Shown here: piece after piece, positions 9,282 through 18,022 of the stretch
Layout: the number at the start of each line of letters is the position of its first letter
Numbering within the stretch: position 1 is the first letter of the stretch
Origin: Melioribacteraceae bacterium
GTDB lineage: Bacteria > Bacteroidota > Ignavibacteria > Ignavibacteriales > Melioribacteraceae
DNA length: 64,000 nt
Direction of reading: 5' to 3'
NCBI GenBank assembly: GCA_035362835.1
Contig: DAOSDY010000001.1
Span: forward strand, 1,488,001 to 1,552,000
Position numbers and translations under genes: made by a program
The notes under the pieces: generated by a model
The model's database searches: none
What the model was told of the DNA's origin: nothing
Seen by the model: only the letters and a program-made list of their open reading frames with translations

Positions 9282-10511
9282 ATGAGCAAGAACAAAATTG
9301 TTGTAGCATACTCGGGCGGATTGGATACATCCGTTATGGTTCACTGGCTGAAAAGCAATTATGATGCTGAAATCATAACATTTACAGGTGACCTCGGTCA
9401 GACAAAGGAACTGACAGGATTAAAAGAGAAAGCATTAAAATCCGGCGCATCAAAAGTATACATTGAAGATTTACGCAAAGAATTTTTGGAGGATTATGTT
9501 TATCCTTCCCTTAAAGCCGGAGCTATGTACGAGGATGCTTACCCGATGGCTACTTCAATTGGAAGACCGCTTCTTGCTAAAGCATTGGTTGATGTAGCGT
9601 TAAAAGAAGGTGCTAATATGGTTTCGCACGGGTGCACCGGTAAAGGAAATGATCAGGTTAGGTTTGAAGTCTCTGTCGGCGCACTAGCACCGGATCTTAA
9701 AATTGTTGCACCCCTGCGTGAATGGGAATTTAAATCCCGTGAAGCGGAAATTGAGTATGCAATGAAACATGATATCCCGGTAGCCGCCACAAAAGAAAAT
9801 CCCTATTCGATTGATGAAAATTTGTGGGGGACCAGTATTGAATGCGGTGTACTGGAAGACCCGATGGTTGCGCCGCCGGAAGATGCATTCCAGTCAACAA
9901 CTTCACCCGAAAATGCTTATGACAGCGGCGATGATATTGCCGTCGAGTTTGTTGAAGGAATTCCTGTTGCGGTGAACGGTCAATCCATGGAATCGATTTC
10001 TCTCGTAAAATTTTTGAATGCTGTTGGCGCAAAGAATGGGATTGGCAGGATTGATCTTGTTGAGAATAGACTTGTCGGAATTAAATCGAGAGAGATTTAT
10101 GAAGCCCCGGCCGCATCAATACTTCATTTTGCGCACAGGGAGCTTGAAAGACTTACGCTCGAAAAATCGGTTATGCATTACAAATCAATAGTTGCGCATG
10201 AATTCTCTAACCTAATTTATAACGGTCTCTGGTTCTCGCCTTTACGCGAAGCCCTCTCAGCGTTTGTTGATAAAACTCAGGAACGGGTTACCGGACTGGT
10301 TAAAGTAAAACTCTATAAGGGAACATTGAGAGTAATGGGAAGAACATCACCGTACTCACTGTACGATCCGGCTCTTGCAACTTACACTGCAGAAGACCAA
10401 TTTGACCATAAGGCTTCCGAAGGGTTTATTAAAATCTACGGATTGCCTTTAAAAACATATAACCGGGTAACACAGAAGGTTAAAGACGAAAGTAAAAGTG
10501 CGGTTGCCTGA
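9282..10511 (+). CDS. argG: Argininosuccinate synthase
   Basis: ArgG ligates citrulline and aspartate with ATP to give argininosuccinate, the penultimate step. The N-type ATP pyrophosphatase P-loop AYSGGLDTS is at residues 9-17. Conserved segments follow (GCTGKGNDQVRFE, PLREWEF, ENLWGTSIECG, YDPALATY). The 409-residue length is normal. The start lies one base after the argR stop, so translation is probably coupled. Citrulline would have to come from an ornithine carbamoyltransferase encoded elsewhere, since argF is not in this operon. Confidence 0.95.
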   Translation: MSKNKIVVAYSGGLDTSVMVHWLKSNYDAEIITFTGDLGQTKELTGLKEKALKSGASKVYIEDLRKEFLEDYVYPSLKAGAMYEDAYPMATSIGRPLLAKALVDVALKEGANMVSHGCTGKGNDQVRFEVSVGALAPDLKIVAPLREWEFKSREAEIEYAMKHDIPVAATKENPYSIDENLWGTSIECGVLEDPMVAPPEDAFQSTTSPENAYDSGDDIAVEFVEGIPVAVNGQSMESISLVKFLNAVGAKNGIGRIDLVENRLVGIKSREIYEAPAASILHFAHRELERLTLEKSVMHYKSIVAHEFSNLIYNGLWFSPLREALSAFVDKTQERVTGLVKVKLYKGTLRVMGRTSPYSLYDPALATYTAEDQFDHKASEGFIKIYGLPLKTYNRVTQKVKDESKSAVA

Positions 10512-10519
10512 ATATAATT

Positions 10520-10567
10520 GGTCGTAAAATGACCGGGAAATAAAACGCGGTTAAAAGTTTAATCGCG
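10520..10567. repeat. Two short hairpins between argG and argH
   Basis: GGTC/GACC (10520-10523 with 10531-10534) is followed by a 10-bp inverted repeat with one G-T pair (CGCGGTTAAA, then AG, then TTTAATCGCG, 10546-10567). No T-run follows, so this is not a clear terminator. It could be an mRNA processing or stability element that sets argH expression apart. Confidence 0.4.
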
Positions 10568-10615
10568 CAGTATTACACTTTGATCGTTACTTTTTAAAGA
10601 TAACCGGAGATTTAA

Positions 10616-11989
10616 ATGCCGACATGGAACAGCCGATTCAAGAAAAATCTTGATGAAAGAGCTCTTCGTTTTTCATCGTCAATTGAAATAGACGGGAAAC
10701 TCTTTAACGAGGATATCGACGGTAGCGTTGCTCATGCAAAAATGCTGGTGAAGCAGAAAATCATTTCATCTGCAGAAGGTAAAAAGATTACGTCCGCACT
10801 TGAGAGAATCAAAAAAGAAATTGCAGCCGGCAAATTGAAATACGATTGGCATAAGGAGGATATTCATTCATTTATCGAAGAGGAATTGACAAATAGAATC
10901 GGTGAAACAGGAAAGAAACTTCACACAGCAAGAAGCCGGAATGATCAGGTCGCACTCGATGAACGGCTCTATCTTAAAAAGGAAATAAAGGTTCTTATAC
11001 GCCTGTCAAAAAATCTTCAAAAACAATTGCTTAGAAAAGCAGAGGAGCATAAGGAAACAATAATTCCGGGTTATACTCATATGCAGCGTGCTCAACCGGT
11101 GCTGTTTGCTCATCATCTGCTGGCATATATTTCAATGCTTGAACGAGATGTTGAAAGACTGCAGGATTGCTTCAAACGCTCTGATAAATCCCCGCTGGGT
11201 GCAGCCGCCCTATCAGGTTCGACTTTACCCATTGACCGCTTTTTCACCGCAAATGTTCTGGGTATGAACGGAATTGTTCTTAATTCGCTCGACGCGGTGA
11301 GCAGCAGAGATTTAATAATAGAAACTATCAGTGCCTGCTCGATTATAATGATGAACCTGAGCCGTTTGTCTGAAGAGCTTGTGTTATGGAGCTCACGGGA
11401 ATTCTCTTTCGCTCATTTTGACGACTCATTTGCTACAGGCAGCAGTCTTATGCCACAGAAAAAAAATCCAGACATCGCAGAACTTGTAAGAGGAAAAACA
11501 GGAAGAGTTTACGGCGCGCTCGTCGGTATACTTACAGTGATGAAATCGCTTCCGCTTGCTTACAATCGCGATATGCAGGAGGATAAATTCCACATTATTG
11601 AAGCTGTTGAAACTACAAAGCAATGCCTGGAAATAACAGCGGACTTATTAAAACATACTGATTTTGAACGAAACCGTTTTGTAAATGAACTCGACGGAGA
11701 TATTCTGCTTTCTACTGAACTGGTAGACTATCTGGTGAGAAAAAAAATTCCGTTCAGAGAAGCGCACCGGCTCGTTGGTAAAGTTGTGGTTCTTGCTTTG
11801 TCAAGATCAAAAAAATTAAATGAAATAACTTTGCGTGATTATAAAAAAATTTCTGAAGCATTTGAAAAAGATCTCTTTCCGCTCTTAAAAGCAGAGAAAA
11901 GTATCAAGAATAAAAAATCGGCCGGAAGTACTTCACCCTCTGAAATACTCCGCCAGTTAAAATTCTGGAAGAAAAATCTGCGGAATTAG
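10616..11989 (+). CDS. argH: Argininosuccinate lyase
   Basis: ArgH splits argininosuccinate into arginine and fumarate, the last step of the pathway. It belongs to the aspartase/fumarase superfamily. The motif HTARSRNDQ lies at about 103-111. The superfamily signature GSSLMPQKKNPD, with the catalytic flexible-loop Ser, lies at about 275-286. The length (457) is normal. GGAGA lies 5 bases before the ATG. It is the last gene of the operon, after a 104-base gap with two hairpins. No terminator is obvious downstream. Confidence 0.95.
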   Translation: MPTWNSRFKKNLDERALRFSSSIEIDGKLFNEDIDGSVAHAKMLVKQKIISSAEGKKITSALERIKKEIAAGKLKYDWHKEDIHSFIEEELTNRIGETGKKLHTARSRNDQVALDERLYLKKEIKVLIRLSKNLQKQLLRKAEEHKETIIPGYTHMQRAQPVLFAHHLLAYISMLERDVERLQDCFKRSDKSPLGAAALSGSTLPIDRFFTANVLGMNGIVLNSLDAVSSRDLIIETISACSIIMMNLSRLSEELVLWSSREFSFAHFDDSFATGSSLMPQKKNPDIAELVRGKTGRVYGALVGILTVMKSLPLAYNRDMQEDKFHIIEAVETTKQCLEITADLLKHTDFERNRFVNELDGDILLSTELVDYLVRKKIPFREAHRLVGKVVVLALSRSKKLNEITLRDYKKISEAFEKDLFPLLKAEKSIKNKKSAGSTSPSEILRQLKFWKKNLRN

Positions 11990-12154
11990 AATATTTTCTT
12001 AATAAATAAATTTCCGACACAGAAGCCTATTTTCTCATACCGGTAGCCACCGATTTATAAAATAATTTAATTTATCCTAAAGTATTCCTAACCACATTGA
12101 CCTTAAAATCGTCCAATTAGTGCTATATTTTCCACTAATCGCGAGGTTCATATC

Positions 12155-14197
12155 ATGCAGTATCAATCCCCAATAATTCGTTTTATGTCTTTTATTTTTT
12201 TATTTCTTTTTAGCTTCACATTAACCGCTCAGAGTCAGAAAGGAAAAGGATTCGATCCGGGTAATCTTGATAAGAGTATTAATCCCGCAGTTGATTTTTA
12301 TCAGTACGCAATTGGGGGCTGGAGAAAGAACAATCCGATACCGGATGCCTACAGCCGGTGGGGAGCGTTCGAACAGCTTGCCGAGAGAACAAACCTGAAC
12401 GTAAAATCTATTGTTGAAAAAGCTGCGGCTAGTCAGGACTGGAAATCCGGTTCTGCAGAACAGAAGGTTGGCGATTTTTATTCAACCGGAATGGATTCTC
12501 TACAAATAGAAAAGCTCGGAATTAAACCGCTTTTACCCGAGCTGGCTAAAATTGAACGGCTAAAAAATTCTAAAGACCTGGTAAAACTTTTCGGTCAGCA
12601 GGCGCTTTACGGTATTCGGGTTCCAATCAATTTCTTTGTGGGAACCGATGCCAAGAAGAGCGACTTTATGGTTTCAAGAATTTATCAGGGGGGACTGGCT
12701 CTTCCTGATGTTGAATACTATACTAAAGACGATGCGCGTTCGAAGGAGATACGCGAAAAATACCTTCAGCATGTTGCCAATATGTTCGGTTTACTTGGTG
12801 ATGATTCGGCATTATCTTTAAAAAATGCTGCAACTGTTCTTGAAATTGAAACACGGCTTGCAAAAGCTTCCAATACCAGGCTTCAAAATAGAGATCCTGA
12901 AAAAACATATAATAAAATGGGAATGGATCAATTAAAAAACATTACACCGGGATTTGACTGGGAACTCTACTTTTCGGGAATGGAAATTTCCAATCCGCCG
13001 GTTATTGTTATTTCGCAACCCGGATTCCTTGAAGAAGTTGCTTCGATGATCAGAGAGATCCCGCTCGATCAATGGAAGACATACCTGAGATGGCATTATA
13101 TAAATGGCGCAGCTTATTCCCTCAGCTCGGATTTCGTAAATGAAAAATTCAACTTCTTCGGTACATTTCTAACGGGTGCCAAAGTCATTCAACCGAGATG
13201 GAAGAGAATTCTTCAGTCGGTTAACGGAGCTATGGGTGAACTTGTAGGTGAAATATATGTTAAAGATTATTTCCCTCCAGAAGCTAAAGAGCGTGCCCGC
13301 TCAACAGTAACGAATATTCTTGCATCAATGGGTGAAAGCATTAAAAATTTGGAATGGATGAGTGCTGAAACCAAAGAAAAAGCATTGCATAAGCTGAGCA
13401 CATTTACAGTTAAGATCGGCTATCCGGACAAATGGAAGGATTATTCCGGGCTTGAAGTTAAACGTGATACTTACTTCAGGAATATCATGCGGGCTAATTA
13501 CTGGGCTTCGAAAGATAACCTTGAGAAGATCGGAAAACCGGTCGATAAAACTCAATGGGGTATGAGTCCGCAAACAGTTAATGCTTATTATAATCCTACT
13601 ATAAACGAAATTGTTTTTCCCGCTGCTATTCTTCAATGGCCCTTCTTCGATAAGGATACCGACGACGCAATTAATTACGGCGCGATGGGTGCTGTTATCG
13701 GTCATGAAATAACGCATGGTTTCGACGACCAGGGAAGGAAATATGATGCAAATGGAAATCTTAAAGACTGGTGGACCAAAGAAGACAGCGAGCGGTTTAT
13801 CGCCCGCGCTAATGTTCTCGTTGAGCAGTTCAACGGTTTTGCTGCAATCGATACTTTCAGGGTTGATGGTAAATTGACGCTAGGAGAGAATATAGGAGAT
13901 CTCGGCGGACTTACTATCGCCTATAACGCCTTCAAGAAAACTAATCAGTATAAGTCAGGTGAAAAGATCGACGAATTTACACCTCAGCAGAGATTCTTTC
14001 TCGGCTGGGCGCAGGTTTGGGCCGAGAACTCACGAGATCAGTATCTGAAACTCCAGCTAAAGACCGACGTTCATTCGCCGGGCAGATTTCGTGTAAATGG
14101 CCCGCTCAGAAACCTTCCGGAATTCTTCGAAGCTTTCGATATTAAACCGGGGGATCCGATGAGACTTCCTGACGGAAAAATAGTCAAGATCTGGTGA
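12155..14197 (+). CDS. M13 (neprilysin/PepO-type) zinc metallopeptidase
   Basis: This 680-residue secreted endopeptidase family member has an N-terminal signal sequence (hydrophobic FIFLFLFSFTLTAQS). The family start is NPAVDFYQYAIGGW. Zinc site H517EITH521 lies in VIGHEITHGFDDQGRKYD, the third ligand Glu578 in GENIGDLGGL, and substrate-binding residues in NAYYNPTINEIVFPA. The C-terminus RVNGPLRNLPEFFEAF is typical. Members cleave peptides of under about 50 residues in the periplasm. GAGG lies upstream of the ATG. The gene is separated from argH by 165 bases and appears monocistronic. Confidence 0.93.
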   Translation: MQYQSPIIRFMSFIFLFLFSFTLTAQSQKGKGFDPGNLDKSINPAVDFYQYAIGGWRKNNPIPDAYSRWGAFEQLAERTNLNVKSIVEKAAASQDWKSGSAEQKVGDFYSTGMDSLQIEKLGIKPLLPELAKIERLKNSKDLVKLFGQQALYGIRVPINFFVGTDAKKSDFMVSRIYQGGLALPDVEYYTKDDARSKEIREKYLQHVANMFGLLGDDSALSLKNAATVLEIETRLAKASNTRLQNRDPEKTYNKMGMDQLKNITPGFDWELYFSGMEISNPPVIVISQPGFLEEVASMIREIPLDQWKTYLRWHYINGAAYSLSSDFVNEKFNFFGTFLTGAKVIQPRWKRILQSVNGAMGELVGEIYVKDYFPPEAKERARSTVTNILASMGESIKNLEWMSAETKEKALHKLSTFTVKIGYPDKWKDYSGLEVKRDTYFRNIMRANYWASKDNLEKIGKPVDKTQWGMSPQTVNAYYNPTINEIVFPAAILQWPFFDKDTDDAINYGAMGAVIGHEITHGFDDQGRKYDANGNLKDWWTKEDSERFIARANVLVEQFNGFAAIDTFRVDGKLTLGENIGDLGGLTIAYNAFKKTNQYKSGEKIDEFTPQQRFFLGWAQVWAENSRDQYLKLQLKTDVHSPGRFRVNGPLRNLPEFFEAFDIKPGDPMRLPDGKIVKIW

Positions 14198-14209
14198 TGA
14201 AATATTCGG

Positions 14210-14277
14210 GAGTATGAACGGGGCTTGTTTTATTTTTATGTTAAATTTTTAATTAAAACTTGACCTTGTTCATACTC
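14210..14277. repeat. Extended inverted repeat between the M13 peptidase and the ABC exporter
   Basis: GAGTATGAAC (14210-14219) pairs perfectly with GTTCATACTC (14268-14277). Inside this, GTTTTA and TAAAAC pair again within a very A+T-rich loop. No T-run follows directly. It could be a terminator-like or mRNA-protecting hairpin, or the relic of a small palindromic element. I cannot tell which. Confidence 0.5.
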
Positions 14278-14369
14278 TTGTTCTATTTTTTAGTATCCTG
14301 ATTTAGCTTCTCGCTCTAATGACAACTGAACTAACAAATAAACATTTTTTTTAGTATAAAGAGGGAAAA

Positions 14370-15302
14370 ATGCATGCACTCGAAGTAAAAAACCTGACTA
14401 AGCAGTTCGGGTCCCTTGTCGCAGTCGACCGGGCATCATTTGAAGTACCGGAAGGATCGATATTCGGATTGATCGGACGAAATGGAGCCGGAAAAACTAC
14501 TACTATCAGGATGATGATGGGTATTTATTTACCTGACGAAGGAGAAGTTAACCTGAGAGGAGTTAAAGTTGGTCAGGAGTTTAAAAACAAAGTCGGATAT
14601 CTTCCTGAAGAACGCGGACTTTATAAAAAAATGAAAGTGATGGATACTCTCAATTATTTTGCCGAGATCAAAGGGAAGAGCGGAAGAGATATTCATAAAA
14701 AAGCTAATGAGTATTTAAAAAGGTTTGAACTCTACGACCGCCGGCTTTCTAAAGTTGAAGACCTTTCAAAAGGGAATCAGCAGAAACTCCAGTTTATAGC
14801 CACAATTCTTCACGACCCGGATTTCATAATTCTCGATGAGCCTTTCTCCGGACTTGATCCTGTTAATACAAATCTGTTAAAAGATATTATTCTTGAAATG
14901 AAGGAACGCGGTAAAGTAATAATTTTTTCAACCCACCTGATGGAATTCGCCGAAAAACTTTGCGATCACCTTGCTATGATCGATCACGGAAAAATTATTC
15001 TTAAAGGAAAATTAAGCGAAATTAAATCCAGGTATGCACAGAGAAACGTGAGCTTAAATTATGAAGGGGACATCTCATTCCTTAAAGGACACCCTATAAT
15101 TGATAAGATAGAAAATTTTGGTAATACAACCGGAGTTAGAGTAAAAGAACCGGACCAGGCTCAGACTCTGCTCAAATTGCTTATTGAAAGAGGTGTTGTA
15201 ATTAAAAAGTTTGATGCCAATGATATTTCTCTCCAGGAGATTTTTATTGAACTCGCGGGTCATGAAAGTATTGAATCGAAGGAGGTGCGAAATGTTAAAT
15301 AA
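14370..15302 (+). CDS. ABC transporter ATP-binding protein (NatA-like)
   Basis: This 310-residue ATPase powers the membrane protein encoded next. Walker A is GRNGAGKTT (36-44), the ABC signature LSKGNQQKL (132-140), and Walker B plus catalytic Glu FIILDEPFSGLD (152-163), followed by the switch His in STH. The extra C-terminal domain of about 90 residues is typical of the NatA/DrrA-like class. The ATG is preceded by AGAGGG. The reading frame overlaps the permease start by 11 bases, so the two are translationally coupled. The substrate is unknown; Na+ or drug export is the family's usual role. Confidence 0.9.
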   Translation: MHALEVKNLTKQFGSLVAVDRASFEVPEGSIFGLIGRNGAGKTTTIRMMMGIYLPDEGEVNLRGVKVGQEFKNKVGYLPEERGLYKKMKVMDTLNYFAEIKGKSGRDIHKKANEYLKRFELYDRRLSKVEDLSKGNQQKLQFIATILHDPDFIILDEPFSGLDPVNTNLLKDIILEMKERGKVIIFSTHLMEFAEKLCDHLAMIDHGKIILKGKLSEIKSRYAQRNVSLNYEGDISFLKGHPIIDKIENFGNTTGVRVKEPDQAQTLLKLLIERGVVIKKFDANDISLQEIFIELAGHESIESKEVRNVK

Positions 15303-16557
15303 TAGAATTATCGCCGTTTTTAAAAGAGAAGTGAGAGAAAGAGTCATCTCCAAAGGCTTTATACTTATGACAATCCTGTTGCCACTTTTTATGTTCGGTT
15401 TAATCGGTATACAGGTTCTTTTAATGAAGGAAGATTCAACAAAATTTAATATAACAATTATTTCCGAATCTTTAGACTTAACAAACAAACTGCAGAACGA
15501 ATTACTGCTTTCGGATGCGGTAAAAGAAGGAAATGTAATTTTACAATTCAATACAATGAGCCAGGAAGATTTTAGAAACTTTCTAACTAGCAAGAAGCAG
15601 GATGTTCTGGATGAAAAAGTAACCGGAATTCTGTATGTACCGGAATCCGCGCTTAAGGATAAGAAAATTGAATATTATTCAAAAACGCCTCAAAACCGAC
15701 GTTTATCTGAATTACTTAATAGACCCATAAACAAGGTCTTAATTGATACTTATTTTAGTAACCGAGCTCTTTCTATGGAGGAATTGAATTTTGCACGACA
15801 GGGCCTGGATGTTACCGGATTTAAAGTTTCTAAGGAGGAAGGATTTGAAGAAGCCGGCTATGGAAGCTTAATATTAACATATCTCTTTACATTCTTACTC
15901 TACATCAGTTTATTGATGATGGGTCAGATGATTATGCAGTCGGTTATTGAAGAGAAATCGAGCAGAATTGTTGAAGTTATTCTTTCATCTGTAAGCGCTA
16001 AAGAACTGATGATAGGTAAAATACTTGGTTCCGGTGTTACCGGACTGCTTCAAATGGCTATTTGGCTAACACCTGTAATAATGGTGGCTTCAACTACATG
16101 GTTTATGCTTCCCCCGGAAGTTTCAATAAGTCTTACAACTTTTCAAATAGTTTATTTCTTAATCAACTTCTTTTTAGGATTGGTTATATTCCTCGGACTA
16201 TTTGCTACTGTTGGGGCTATTTTCGATAATCCGCAAGATGCTCAATCTGGGTTGTGGCCCGTAATGCTGCTAATAATTATTCCGTTCTTTATTGCTTTCT
16301 CCATGATTGAGAATCCTAATAGTGCGATTGCAAGAATATCCTCTTTTGTACCTTTTGCTAATATAATCGTAATGCCGGCCAGAATGACGATTGCAGATGT
16401 ACCGGTCTTTCAGTTGTTCCTCTCTCTCTTTATTAGTGTAGCAACATTAATTACAATCTTCCCATTAGCGGGCAAAATTTATAGGATTGGAGTCCTGAGA
16501 ACAGGTAAAAAACCTAAATGGTCAGAAGTTGTAAAGTGGATTAAATATAAGTATTGA
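15292..16557 (+). CDS. ABC transporter permease (NatB-like, ABC2 family)
   Basis: This 421-residue membrane protein has one N-terminal helix (about 20-42), a soluble region of about 140 residues (extracytoplasmic by family comparison), and five or six C-terminal helices starting near 190. The conserved EEKSSRIVEVILSSVSAKELMIGKILG links helices in NatB-type permeases. I chose ATG 15292 because AAGGAGGTG sits just upstream (15279-15287). An upstream in-frame ATG at 15211 would only add a meaningless extension inside the ATPase gene. It works with the preceding ATPase. A strong terminator follows. Confidence 0.9.
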   Translation: MLNNRIIAVFKREVRERVISKGFILMTILLPLFMFGLIGIQVLLMKEDSTKFNITIISESLDLTNKLQNELLLSDAVKEGNVILQFNTMSQEDFRNFLTSKKQDVLDEKVTGILYVPESALKDKKIEYYSKTPQNRRLSELLNRPINKVLIDTYFSNRALSMEELNFARQGLDVTGFKVSKEEGFEEAGYGSLILTYLFTFLLYISLLMMGQMIMQSVIEEKSSRIVEVILSSVSAKELMIGKILGSGVTGLLQMAIWLTPVIMVASTTWFMLPPEVSISLTTFQIVYFLINFFLGLVIFLGLFATVGAIFDNPQDAQSGLWPVMLLIIIPFFIAFSMIENPNSAIARISSFVPFANIIVMPARMTIADVPVFQLFLSLFISVATLITIFPLAGKIYRIGVLRTGKKPKWSEVVKWIKYKY

Positions 16558-16562
16558 TTTAT

Positions 16563-16604
16563 TTTCGGGACGGGGATTGAATTATTCCCGTCCCGGAAAT
16601 TTTT
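16563..16604 (+). terminator. Terminator hairpin after the ABC operon, overlapping the next gene's ribosome site
   Basis: The stem CGGGACGGG/CCCGTCCCG is 9 perfect bp, extended by a T-G pair and two T-A pairs, with a 12-base loop. AAATTTTT follows. The T-run ends exactly at the next gene's ATG (16605). The only Shine-Dalgarno-like GGAA for that gene lies in the 3' arm of the stem. Confidence 0.85.
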
Positions 16605-16925
16605 ATGGAAGAGAAAGAGCTATACACCGCACTGATTGCAAAATTATCGAAAGATTTTTCAATTGAAGGATCCTCGCTTCCGGTTACTGCCGACCTTAGT
16701 GTAATAAGAGATTTTCTTATTAAACGTATAACGATTCTGATGTCCCGGGATTATGACCGTTTTTTAAACAGTCTCTACCGGATTGATGTTAGCGAATCTA
16801 AAGTACAGGAAATTTTGCATTCCAGAGATAAGACTACAATTACCGAAAGAATAGCGGATCTGATAATTGAACGCCAGATGCTCCGTTTAAAAACGCAGTT
16901 CCTCTACAAGCAGGGAAAGCTCTAA
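16605..16925 (+). CDS. Small protein of unknown function, 106 residues
   Basis: I do not recognise this protein. It is predicted to be soluble and helical, with no signal peptide and no Cys. A C-terminal basic stretch ends RLKTQFLYKQGKL. The frame looks like real coding sequence, with no competing frame. It starts immediately after the terminator hairpin of the ABC operon, so it needs either read-through with hairpin melting or its own promoter. I see no separate promoter. The next gene begins about 90 bases on. Its position suggests nothing firm about its role. Confidence 0.5.
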   Translation: MEEKELYTALIAKLSKDFSIEGSSLPVTADLSVIRDFLIKRITILMSRDYDRFLNSLYRIDVSESKVQEILHSRDKTTITERIADLIIERQMLRLKTQFLYKQGKL

Positions 16926-17018
16926 CTCTATTACTGTTTAATTCTTTTCCCCGTTTACGAAGAGCATACTCGTATTTCAAATATTATTTTTGTTGTAGCG
17001 AAAACTAACGGATTAACT

Positions 17019-18014
17019 ATGAAGAATAATGACTCGGTTACACCGGAAAGCATCAGGCTTATTGCTAATTCATTTCAGCAAAGCAGGGCTCTCCTTACGG
17101 CAGTTGAACTGGAAATATTTACAATAATTGATACTCATCTTTTGCCTTCTTCGGAAGTTGCTAAAAAAATCGGATCGGACCCGAGAGCGACCGACCGTTT
17201 GATGAATGCGCTGGCCTCAATAGGACTGTTAAAAAAACTCCACGGTAAATTTTATAATTCGGAATTATCTAAAAAGTACCTTGTAAAGGGGAAGCCGGAT
17301 TATATGGGAAATCTTCATCATACTAATCATATCTGGGATTCATGGAGTACGCTTACGGAATCGGTTAGACAGGGAACGTCCGTTTACAAAAGAATTGAAT
17401 CTAAAAAAGAGAATTGGCGGGAGGATTTTATATCTGCAATGGACTACAGGGCGCAGCACGAGGCAAAAATTATTTCTATGATGATCGATTTTTATGGCGT
17501 TAAGAGGATGCTTGATATTGGAGGCGGCTCCGGCGCGTTCTCATATCAATTCCTCTCTATTAATCCTCAAATGTCTGCTGTGATTTTCGATTTACCGGAG
17601 GTAATAAAGATAACCAAAAAATACGACTCAGAATCTGATACGGGGGATAGAGTTCAGTATCTAGAAGGGAATTATCTGACCGATGATTTCGGAAATGATT
17701 ACGACATGATTTTTCTTTCCGCCATAGTTCATATTAACAGTTACGATCAGAATAAGGACCTGATTGCCAGATGTGCCGCTGCACTGAATCCGGGCGGACA
17801 GATTATCATACGTGATTTTATAATGGCGGAAGACAGAACGGAACCGGCAACGGGTGCTTTCTTCGCACTTAATATGCTTGTTGCAACCGAATGCGGAGAT
17901 ACTTTTACGGAGCAGGAAATGACCGAATGGTTTAACAATGCAGGAATAACCGACATTGTAAAAAAAGAAACAAGTTTCGGCTCGCATCTTCTAATCGGTA
18001 AAAAAAACAGGTAA
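17019..18014 (+). CDS. SAM-dependent O-methyltransferase (methyltransferase family 2)
   Basis: This 331-residue protein has the two-part build of the acetylserotonin-type or polyketide O-methyltransferases. An N-terminal winged-helix dimerisation domain (about 10-85, including SSEVAKKIGSDPRATDRLMNAL) precedes a Rossmann-fold domain. The SAM-binding motif MLDIGGGSGAF is at about 163-173, followed by VIFDLPEVI and a late NPGGQIIIRDF strand. The substrate is unknown. The lipoprotein gene starts 8 bases downstream, so the two probably form an operon. Whether it is catalytic cannot be judged, because the usual catalytic His is not clearly placed; IVHINSYDQN is a candidate region. Confidence 0.8.
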   Translation: MKNNDSVTPESIRLIANSFQQSRALLTAVELEIFTIIDTHLLPSSEVAKKIGSDPRATDRLMNALASIGLLKKLHGKFYNSELSKKYLVKGKPDYMGNLHHTNHIWDSWSTLTESVRQGTSVYKRIESKKENWREDFISAMDYRAQHEAKIISMMIDFYGVKRMLDIGGGSGAFSYQFLSINPQMSAVIFDLPEVIKITKKYDSESDTGDRVQYLEGNYLTDDFGNDYDMIFLSAIVHINSYDQNKDLIARCAAALNPGGQIIIRDFIMAEDRTEPATGAFFALNMLVATECGDTFTEQEMTEWFNNAGITDIVKKETSFGSHLLIGKKNR

Positions 18015-18022
18015 GAATAAAA

